50,773 nt of DNA from Streptomyces sp. ISL-100 (GTDB lineage: Bacteria; Actinomycetota; Actinomycetes; Streptomycetales; Streptomycetaceae). The position numbers and the translations under genes were made by a program. The DNA lies in contig NZ_JAGGOK010000033.1 of assembly GCF_018614615.1 (NCBI RefSeq), forward strand, positions 1 through 50,773, read 5' to 3'. Below, piece after piece: positions 8,349-14,931 of this stretch. Every line of letters begins with the position of its first letter. The stretch's first letter is position 1. The notes under the pieces are model-generated. The model worked only from the letters and a program-made list of their open reading frames with translations, did no database searches and had not been told where the DNA came from.

Positions 8349-8569
8349 GCGGGCATCGCCTGCCGGGTGGCCAGTCGCTCGGTGACCTCGGCGGGGGTCC
8401 AGCCTGCTGCGAGCAGGCGGGCGCGCTCGGCGGCGAGCTGGGTCACGTCGAGGCTGTATGTCGACGGCCCGCTCGGGGCAGTGATGCAAAAGATCGGGTC
8501 ACGGTGCCCGCACGGCAGGGACGGGGTACGGAGGGCGGCGCGCCACCTGGGCATGGTGCCGAGTGTCAT
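8345..8569 (-). CDS. Small hypothetical protein (74 aa)
   Basis: 74-aa protein starting MTLGTMPRWRAAL, chosen because its ATG overlaps the preceding stop as ATGA and its stop overlaps the prim-pol start as GTGA. It contains LPCGHRDPIFCITA, a possible Cys/His pair, then a helical end (AAERARLLAAGWTPAEVTER). Position suggests a replication accessory role, but no family is recognised. Confidence 0.55.
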   Translation of the reverse strand: MTLGTMPRWRAALRTPSLPCGHRDPIFCITAPSGPSTYSLDVTQLAAERARLLAAGWTPAEVTERLATRQAMPA

Positions 8570-8754
8570 CGGGCACCGCCAGCGCGGTGGGCCCGAACGT
8601 CGGCCGGTGTGGCGCCCTGAGCCTGGGCAACGGTCCACCAGACGGCGGCATCGGCGGCGGCACGATCCGCAGCAGCGCGGTCGCCCTGCTGGGTGGCCGT
8701 GTCGATGGCATCAAGCGCCTGGGCGGCACGGTCGATAGCAGTGCGTGCAATCAT
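8566..8754 (-). CDS. Small hypothetical protein (62 aa)
   Basis: 62-aa Ala/Asp-rich helical protein (MIARTAIDRAAQALDAIDTA...). I chose the ATG at 8754 because it follows an AGGAAGGG ribosome binding site. A longer form from the ATG at 8880 overlaps the excisionase-like stop, but its extra 42 residues look non-coding. It is coupled downstream to the 74-aa gene by ATGA. Function unknown. Confidence 0.5.
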   Translation of the reverse strand: MIARTAIDRAAQALDAIDTATQQGDRAAADRAAADAAVWWTVAQAQGATPADVRAHRAGGAR

Positions 8755-8876
8755 GGGCTTACGCCCTTCCTGTGAGGCGTTTGCCCGGGATTTCGCTGTG
8801 GAGGCGGCCCGGGCTTCGCTGTGTCTGGGAGTGGTACAGGCGGTCGGCGGGGCGGGAACCCTGCTGGCCGCCGCTT

Positions 8877-9110
8877 TCATGTGGTCGGCGTGGTGGCTAG
8901 CTGCTCTACGCCGAGCAACGCGAGCAGGTCGGCGCGGCGGGCACGGTACTGCGCGCCGAGGCGCAGCAGTGGCACGGGGAACTCACCGCGGCGGGCGAGG
9001 TCGTAGGCGGTTGTCCGCGAGATTCCGCAAGCGCGGCCGGCGGTGACCAGGTCCACGGCGGCGGGCAACGCGAGAACTTCCTCAGTCGTGAGTGCGCGAG
9101 TGCGGCTCAT
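8877..9110 (-). CDS. Excisionase-like helix-turn-helix protein
   Basis: 77-aa protein with an HTH_17/excisionase fold over about residues 12-60 (ALPAAVDLVTAGRACGISRT, then TAYDLARRGEFPVPLLRLG). It starts at an ATG with an AAGGGAG site and overlaps the XRE repressor gene by 4 bases. Proximity to the integrase gene suggests it is the recombination directionality factor that promotes excision. This is an inference; related proteins can also be plain regulators. Confidence 0.65.
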   Translation of the reverse strand: MSRTRALTTEEVLALPAAVDLVTAGRACGISRTTAYDLARRGEFPVPLLRLGAQYRARRADLLALLGVEQLATTPTT

Positions 9111-9343
9111 GCGGCGCGCTCCCTTTGCGCGTCAAGGCTGAGCAGATCCGCCCACCGGAGTGCCACATCGGAGCGCGGTACCGCTCGGCCGGTCTCCCAG
9201 CGGGAAACGGTCGAGGGACGGACGCCCAGCGTGGCGGCCATTTCTCGCAAGCTGATTCGGTGGGCGATGCGGACGGCGCGTGCTTCGCCGACTGCGGCAA
9301 GGCGACGCACCGTACTGACTCGGTGAAGGTCATCGGGCGACAT
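9107..9343 (-). CDS. XRE/Cro-type repressor of the element
   Basis: 78-aa protein that is essentially one Cro/CI-type helix-turn-helix (SLREMAATLGVRPSTVSRWE at about residues 31-50, then TGRAVPRSDVALRWADLLSL). The ATG at 9343 faces the divergent gene at 9453 across a 109-base region with two GTTGCGCAAC palindromes, its likely operators. It overlaps the excisionase-like gene, so it probably controls the whole leftward replication operon and perhaps the integrase operon. Confidence 0.75.
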   Translation of the reverse strand: MSPDDLHRVSTVRRLAAVGEARAVRIAHRISLREMAATLGVRPSTVSRWETGRAVPRSDVALRWADLLSLDAQRERAA

Positions 9344-9370
9344 GCCGAAAGTAGAACACTCACCTTGACT

Positions 9371-9426
9371 GTTGCGCAACCGATTCGTGACCCGTTGCGC
9401 AACGAGTTGCGTTGCCGTTGCGTAAT
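9371..9426. promoter_or_regulatory. Palindromic operator cluster, divergent promoter region
   Basis: Two exact 10-base palindromes GTTGCGCAAC lie at 9371-9380 and 9394-9403, followed by related half-matches GTTGCGTTGC (9406-9415) and GTTGCGTAAT (9417-9426). The first three start at 23- and 12-base steps. They fill the gap between the XRE repressor gene and the rightward integrase operon, as expected of an autoregulatory lysogeny-type switch. Binding is inferred. Confidence 0.6.
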
Positions 9427-9452
9427 CGTCTCGGTTCGGGCAGCATGGGGCC

Positions 9453-10061
9453 ATGCCCGTCGACGTGAACGTAAGCGAGCCCTGGGAATCTGGTGACCCC
9501 CGGGCGGTCCTTGTGAGCGCCCAGCTCATCGACTCGGAACACCCCGAGCTCGCCGCTGAATTTGAGTACCTGTGCATCTCCGCCGAGGGGCAACTGTTCC
9601 CGCGCGCGGTACGTGTCGGGCCAGCGCCCGAACTGCCCCTCGGGCGGACCATCCCTGTCACCGCCGGCATGCTCCGCGACCTGCCGTTGGCACGCTGGGA
9701 GAGCGCCGCCCGTAGCCACACTCAGGCATCGCTACAGGCATGGGAACAGAACGGCTTGGTCGACGGCCTCGGCCGCCTCACGCTGAGGGCACTGCGGGAC
9801 TTGAAGCCTGAGCAACTGGTCGAGGTCATCGAACCGGGCCTACGGGAGTCGACCAGGAAGGCGGATGTGCGGCGGTACTACAGCCTCTTGCACCAGTGCA
9901 GCGTGGCCATCGAGTACACGAAGCTGCGCATGGAGGGGGTCAAAGACCCCGCCGCCCGAATGGCGCGCAATCACGACGTACAGCCAGCGACGGTTCGATC
10001 GTGGCTACACAGGGCCCGCAAGTCGGGGATCCTGCCGAGCAACCAGGGGGACGCAGAGTGA
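9453..10061 (+). CDS. Hypothetical protein with C-terminal HTH, upstream of integrase
   Basis: 202-aa soluble protein. The C-terminal ~45 residues look like a helix-turn-helix (DPAARMARNHDVQPATVRSW, then LHRARKSGILP). The N-terminal ~120 residues are of unknown fold. Its stop overlaps the integrase GTG by 4 bases, so it is co-translated with the integrase, a conserved-looking arrangement in Streptomyces integrative elements. It may regulate integration. Function is not established. Confidence 0.6.
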   Translation: MPVDVNVSEPWESGDPRAVLVSAQLIDSEHPELAAEFEYLCISAEGQLFPRAVRVGPAPELPLGRTIPVTAGMLRDLPLARWESAARSHTQASLQAWEQNGLVDGLGRLTLRALRDLKPEQLVEVIEPGLRESTRKADVRRYYSLLHQCSVAIEYTKLRMEGVKDPAARMARNHDVQPATVRSWLHRARKSGILPSNQGDAE

Positions 10062-11506
10062 AAGGCTCGACATACAAGCGGTGCAAGTGCCCCGCCACCT
10101 ACGACGCCAAGGGCAACCGCCGGAATTGCCGCAAGGATCACGGCACCTGGTACTACGTCGCCGACGTCGGATTCGGCCCGGACGGGAAGCGCAAGCAGGC
10201 CCGCAAGGGCGGCTTCCGCACCTCGGACGACGCCGAGAAAGCCCTCGCCGAGCTGCTCGGCCGCGTCAACGCAGGCAGCTACACCCACGACGAGGGGCAG
10301 ACTGTCGCCGCATGGCTCGGTACGTGGCTGGAGTTGAAGCAGCGGGCCGGCCTGCGGCCCTCGACTGTCCGTGCCTACCGAAGCCACATCGACGAGTACC
10401 TCGTCCCGCACCTCGGCCGCCTACGTCTGCGGGACGTGCGGCCGTCACACGTCGACCAGCTGCTCGCCTCTCTCGGCAACGGGAAGCGGAAGGCCGCCAC
10501 GGTTCGCCGGATTCACGCGACGCTGCGCAGCGCCCTTTCAACGGCCGTACGCCGCCGCATGATCACGTTCAACGCAGCTAAGGATGTTGACCTTCCGGCC
10601 TCGCAGCGCCCCAACGTGAAGCCGTGGGAGCCTGCCGAGCTGGGCCAGTTCCTCGATGCGATCGGTATCCATCGCCTCGGCGCCATGTTCGAAGTCGTCG
10701 CCGGTACCGGCCTCCGCCGCGGTGAGGCCGTGGGCCTGCGCTGGGACGACATCGACCTCGCCAGCCGCGTCATCGTGGTGCGGCAGCAGATCGTCCAGGA
10801 ATCCGGACGGAAGAAGAACAAGCAGGAGCCTGCCCCGTGCCCGTACTGCGATGCCGGACACCTCGGCGTCTCGTTCGGCAAGCCCAAGACAGCGTCCGGT
10901 GAGGACCGCGTCATAGACCTCGACGAGGTCACGGTGGGCGCGCTTATCGCTCACAAGCTGCGGCAGGACGAGGAGCGTAAGACGTGGGGCGAGGCGTACG
11001 CCGACCACGGACTCGCCTTCGCCCGCGAGGACGGCAAGCCGCTGCGGCCCGACGACGTCACGAAACTGTTCGGCGCCCTGGTCGACGAGGCCGGCTTGCG
11101 CCGCATCCGGCTGCACGACCTGCGCCACGGACAGGCGTCTCTCATGCTCGCCGCCGGCATCGACATGGCGATCGTGTCGAAGAGGCTCGGCCACTCGACC
11201 ATCACGATTACGTCGGACACGTACTCGCATCTGCTCGGCGGCGTCGGACGGGATGCCGCGGACCGCGCCTCGGCCCTGGTCCCTCGCGCGCGCCGCACCG
11301 CGCCGAAAGCACCGACCGACGGCGATCGTGACCACTTGGTGACCACCTCGGCTACGGATTCGCCCGCCGAGCAGGTCCCGGAAACGACGGAACCCCCGTT
11401 GACGCAGGTCAACGAGGGTTCCGACCCCGAAGGGTTCGGTAGGCCGTGTGGGACTCGAACCCACAACCAACGGATTAAAAGTCCGCTGCTCTGCCAATTG
11501 AGCTAA
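10058..11506 (+). CDS. int: Tyrosine recombinase (site-specific integrase)
   Basis: 482-aa phage-type integrase catalysing integration and excision at the tRNA-Lys gene. It has an N-terminal Cys/His-containing arm-binding region (YKRCKCP...NCRKDHG), a SAM-like core-binding domain (about residues 70-165) and a catalytic domain with the Arg of TGLRRGE, LHDLRHG, the His of KRLGHS and the nucleophile Tyr in DTYSHL. The GTG at 10058 is set by overlap with the preceding stop. The last ~22 codons and the stop codon are read from the antisense strand of tRNA-Lys, so the C-terminus is encoded by the attachment site. Confidence 0.92.
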   Translation: MKGSTYKRCKCPATYDAKGNRRNCRKDHGTWYYVADVGFGPDGKRKQARKGGFRTSDDAEKALAELLGRVNAGSYTHDEGQTVAAWLGTWLELKQRAGLRPSTVRAYRSHIDEYLVPHLGRLRLRDVRPSHVDQLLASLGNGKRKAATVRRIHATLRSALSTAVRRRMITFNAAKDVDLPASQRPNVKPWEPAELGQFLDAIGIHRLGAMFEVVAGTGLRRGEAVGLRWDDIDLASRVIVVRQQIVQESGRKKNKQEPAPCPYCDAGHLGVSFGKPKTASGEDRVIDLDEVTVGALIAHKLRQDEERKTWGEAYADHGLAFAREDGKPLRPDDVTKLFGALVDEAGLRRIRLHDLRHGQASLMLAAGIDMAIVSKRLGHSTITITSDTYSHLLGGVGRDAADRASALVPRARRTAPKAPTDGDRDHLVTTSATDSPAEQVPETTEPPLTQVNEGSDPEGFGRPCGTRTHNQRIKSPLLCQLS

Positions 11507-11512
11507 CGGCCC
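11440..11512 (-). tRNA. tRNA-Lys(UUU), integration site of the element
   Basis: 73-base cloverleaf read leftward: acceptor GGGCCGU pairs with ACGGCCU and the anticodon loop is CUUUUAA (anticodon UUU). CCA is not fully encoded. Its 3' end faces the integrase gene, so this is the attachment site; the duplicated 3' end at the far left of the element is outside the window. Confidence 0.95.
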
Positions 11513-11610
11513 TCGACAGATCACCCCCGAGCATAGCCGCAGCGAGCCCGGCAGCCGATCGGGTATCGGTTACCGGGCCCGTCGAAGCCGGCCAGGAGCC
11601 GGCCAAGAGC

Positions 11611-14600
11611 CTAGAACAAGCCCTTGTAGCCCTGCCAGCCGGTGGCGATCTGCGTGCGCCCGCCGAAGGAGCCGCGGCCGTTGCCGTCATTGCGGAACAG
11701 GTTTCCGGCGGAGTCGCGCACGACGATGTCCGCCTTGCCGTCACCGGTGATGTCACCGATGCCGACGACGGCGTTGTACGAGCGGCCCCAGTCCTTGAAG
11801 ACCTGCGCCCGGGCCTTGAACGTGCCGTTGCCCGTACCGTCGTAGCGCCACAGGCCGCCCGACCTGTCGTGCCCGAGCAGATCCGCCTTGCCGTCGCCCG
11901 TGATGTCGCCGACGCCGGTGATCCGCCCGTACGTCTTCCAGTTCGTGCCGATCCTCACCTTGGCCGCGAGCTTCCCGCCCGTCGCGCCGGCGAAGAAGTA
12001 CATGTCGCCGGTGGACGCCTGACGTGCCACCAGGTCCGTACGGCCGTCACCGTTCATGTCGCCGGGGGCCGTCAGCACGTCGTACTGCCCCCAGCCGGTC
12101 CCGACCGAGGTGTACGCCGTCGACGGCGTCAGCGGCTTCCCGCATCCGGGCTTGTACGCGCGCAGTTCACCGGAGGGCTGCCGCACCAGGACGTCGTTGC
12201 ACCGGTCGCCGTTCACGTCGCCGAACGGCACGGCGTACGCCGACGTCGACCAGCCACTGCCCGACGTCTTGCCGGAGAACGTCCCGGCTCCGGTCCCATG
12301 CTGGAAGGTGAAACTGCCCGACGAATTCAGCGTCAGCAGATCCCCGACGGCGTCGCCCGCGACGAAGTCGTGGCGCACAGGTGCCGCTCCCCGCAGCTTG
12401 ACGGTCCCGGTCCGCTGCAACGCGGCGCCGTTTCCGTCCGCGGGCAGGACGGACAGCGTCCAGCCGTACGTACCGTTCGGGAAGGCGGCATCGCCCTGCG
12501 CGCCGGGCACCATGCCGTGCCAGTGTGCGGTGAGCTGCTCACGCGCGGCGCCGCCGCGGACCGTGTCGACGACCTTGCCCGTGCCCTTGTCGCGCAGCGT
12601 CAGTGTCCATGACGCGGCCGGCTTGGACAGCGGTGTGGTGGTGACGTCGCCGGGCACGGCGTCGAAAGTGCGCGCGGTGACCTGAGTGCTGTTGGCCGGG
12701 GCCCCGGCCGTGGTCATGCGCTGCCCGAGGACGCCGGAGGGGACCAGGTGCACCCGCTGCTCGCCGTCCACGTACGCGGCGTTCCCGCCGAAGCGGTCCA
12801 CCGTCCACCGCACGTGCCGCTGCGAGACCGTCGTGCCGGGCAGCTCGCCGACGGTACGGCTCCGGGCCTCCCCGGTGTCCACGGCCGTCAGCACGAGCTT
12901 CCCGGCGGCCTTGTCGTGCGTGACCACCCAACCGTCGCCGAGCAGCGCCTCGCCCGAAGGCACGGGCACAGACTTCTTCGCCGTACGGTCGTACACCCCG
13001 GCGGGGCCGCCCGAGGGACAGCTCCAGTACACCCAGCGCCCGACCGCCTGAAGCTCGTCCGGAACGCATCCGGCGCCCGTGGCGGCCGCTTCGCTGGTCT
13101 TCTGAGTCGCGATGTCCAGGGCGGTGACGGTGCCCTTCTCCGCACCGGAGGTCCACAGTCGCCCCGCCCAGACGGAAGCGGCCCCTGGGGCACGCTGGAC
13201 GACGGCCTTGCCGTCGGACAGGCGGTAGACGGTCTGCTTCTTGGCGGCCGAGGACGTGTGGATCAAGTGGTCGCGGGTGACGGAGGTGATCTCCCCGCCC
13301 TCCGGAACGGCGAGCGTGATGTGGTCGTCGTCTCTCGGCCCGTCGACACGTACGAGGTCGCGTTCGGCGTTGTCCCGCTCCAGCCGTGCGAACCGCCCGT
13401 CGCCCATGCCGTGCAGCACGCCGCACGCCGCGTCGCCGTCCGCGCACGGGGGCACGTCATAGCCGTAGTCGGTGAGCCGGGCGCGCTCTCCGTAGGTGGG
13501 TGTGCCGGTGGCGCTGAGCGTGCGGCCGTAGTCCCCTTTCACACCTGTGCTGTTGTCGATGAGGCCAAGGCGTCCCTGGGCGAGCGACAGCCCTTCCACG
13601 GTGGCGGGCACGGCCGGCAGCTTCTTGACCAGCGCCACCTGCGGCCTGCCGTCCGGACCGGCGGTTACGCGACGGATACCCCAGTCGTCGGCCTTGTACC
13701 CGCCGACGGTCACCGCCGTCCCGTCCGGTCCCGTCAGCACGCGCCTGTTGGTCCTCCGCAGGAGCGTGATCGACGGGCCGCCGTCGAGCGGCACCGCCTC
13801 CAGCGCCAGGGACGTGGTGGACGCGTAGACGAGCCACTCCCCGACAACCGCCCAGCCGGTCGTAGGGCTGGACGGCGCTGTCCCCAGCTTCAGCACCGTC
13901 GGGGTGGCCGAGAGGTCGTCACGGGGAACGGACAACACGGTGAGCTCGGTCGCGTTGTAGAGAGTGAGGCGGCCGGGCGTCAGTTTGGGGTTCCAAAACC
14001 CTGCTCCCAGCGGCGGGGTGACCCCGCTCACGACACCCGTCGACTTGTCGACGAGGATCAGCCGCTGCGTGCCGCCGACCTCCGCCCTCAAGACGATGGA
14101 GGTGTCGTCACCTGTGGCGTGCGACCGAAGCACTGTGCCCTCGGGCAGTCCAGTGACGCGCACATCACGGGTCGCACCCTCGGTGCTCAGCGAAAGCAGA
14201 TGCAGCGAGGTCGTGCTCGTACCGTCGCTGTTCACGACTGTCTCGGCGGTCAGGGCGGTCGAGCCATACGTTGCGCGGTGCCTCTGGCCCTCGGGGACAG
14301 TGATCGTACGGACCGAACCGTCTGCCGCGTCCCGAAGCTCGACGTCGCCGTTCTCCTTACTGAAGGCCAGTACGTCACTTCCAGTGGCAGAGCCAGGAAC
14401 GCCGTTCTCGTAGGTGCCGACCGGGAACGTCTCGCCGTCCGCGAAACGTGTCCACAGCCTGCCGCTCTGGCCCTCCTCGGTGTGGAACACACCTTGCCGG
14501 CCGGCGCCGTCAGCGCCACCGATCACGGGCCCCTGCAGAGTCGCGTCCCGCACTGTGTCGCGAAACGCCGCTGGAATCACGACCTCTTGAACCCCTTGGG

Positions 14601-14700
14601 CCCCGCCGTCCGCCACGGCTGCTTGCAGCGGTACGAGACCTGCGGTGAGCCCGATTCCTACAGCGGCCGCGATCGTGCCGCATACGGAATGACGTGTCAC
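11611..14700 (-). CDS. Large secreted FG-GAP/VCBS repeat protein
   Basis: 1029-aa exported protein. The GTG at 14700 follows a strong GGGGAGGGAA site and begins a signal peptide (SVCGTIAAAVGIGLTAGLVP, Ala-rich cleavage region). The central ~650 residues look like a beta-propeller-type sensor with repeated segments. The C-terminal ~200 residues carry four FG-GAP/VCBS calcium-binding-like repeats (DVNGDRCNDV, DMNGDGRTD, and two DITGDGKAD). Such proteins are extracellular and may bind ligands or surfaces. It is host chromosome just outside the element, and no neighbour suggests a partner. Confidence 0.8.
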   Translation of the reverse strand: MTRHSVCGTIAAAVGIGLTAGLVPLQAAVADGGAQGVQEVVIPAAFRDTVRDATLQGPVIGGADGAGRQGVFHTEEGQSGRLWTRFADGETFPVGTYENGVPGSATGSDVLAFSKENGDVELRDAADGSVRTITVPEGQRHRATYGSTALTAETVVNSDGTSTTSLHLLSLSTEGATRDVRVTGLPEGTVLRSHATGDDTSIVLRAEVGGTQRLILVDKSTGVVSGVTPPLGAGFWNPKLTPGRLTLYNATELTVLSVPRDDLSATPTVLKLGTAPSSPTTGWAVVGEWLVYASTTSLALEAVPLDGGPSITLLRRTNRRVLTGPDGTAVTVGGYKADDWGIRRVTAGPDGRPQVALVKKLPAVPATVEGLSLAQGRLGLIDNSTGVKGDYGRTLSATGTPTYGERARLTDYGYDVPPCADGDAACGVLHGMGDGRFARLERDNAERDLVRVDGPRDDDHITLAVPEGGEITSVTRDHLIHTSSAAKKQTVYRLSDGKAVVQRAPGAASVWAGRLWTSGAEKGTVTALDIATQKTSEAAATGAGCVPDELQAVGRWVYWSCPSGGPAGVYDRTAKKSVPVPSGEALLGDGWVVTHDKAAGKLVLTAVDTGEARSRTVGELPGTTVSQRHVRWTVDRFGGNAAYVDGEQRVHLVPSGVLGQRMTTAGAPANSTQVTARTFDAVPGDVTTTPLSKPAASWTLTLRDKGTGKVVDTVRGGAAREQLTAHWHGMVPGAQGDAAFPNGTYGWTLSVLPADGNGAALQRTGTVKLRGAAPVRHDFVAGDAVGDLLTLNSSGSFTFQHGTGAGTFSGKTSGSGWSTSAYAVPFGDVNGDRCNDVLVRQPSGELRAYKPGCGKPLTPSTAYTSVGTGWGQYDVLTAPGDMNGDGRTDLVARQASTGDMYFFAGATGGKLAAKVRIGTNWKTYGRITGVGDITGDGKADLLGHDRSGGLWRYDGTGNGTFKARAQVFKDWGRSYNAVVGIGDITGDGKADIVVRDSAGNLFRNDGNGRGSFGGRTQIATGWQGYKGLF

Positions 14701-14860
14701 TCGGTTCCCTCCCCGGGAGCCTGAAGAAGGCATGAGGAAGCGACGGCGGCTGTGCGCGCGCCGTCGGCGAATCGAATCGAGCCACGCCCCCCGGCAGTGC
14801 TCCCCATGCAAGTGGGCGGAGCGTAACAGCAGTTACGTATGCGAGGGAAGGGAAAAGAAA

Positions 14861-14891
14861 AGCGGGCCCGTTCGTGAAGAACGGGCCCGCT
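14861..14891 (-). terminator. Intrinsic terminator after DEAD-box helicase gene
   Basis: Perfect 13-bp stem (14861-14873 with 14879-14891) and a 5-base loop. Read leftward, it is followed by TTTTCTTTTCCC, a good U-rich tail, 41 bases beyond the helicase stop. Confidence 0.85.
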
Positions 14892-14931
14892 TTCGCAGGT
14901 CAGCGGATTACTCCGCCGAGCTGATCAGCTA

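Noticed and set aside
12748..14724. 658-aa open frame opposite the FG-GAP protein
   Set aside because: Antisense shadow of a high-GC gene: Arg/Gly/Pro-rich product, no ribosome site, and the other strand has a signal peptide and clear repeats.
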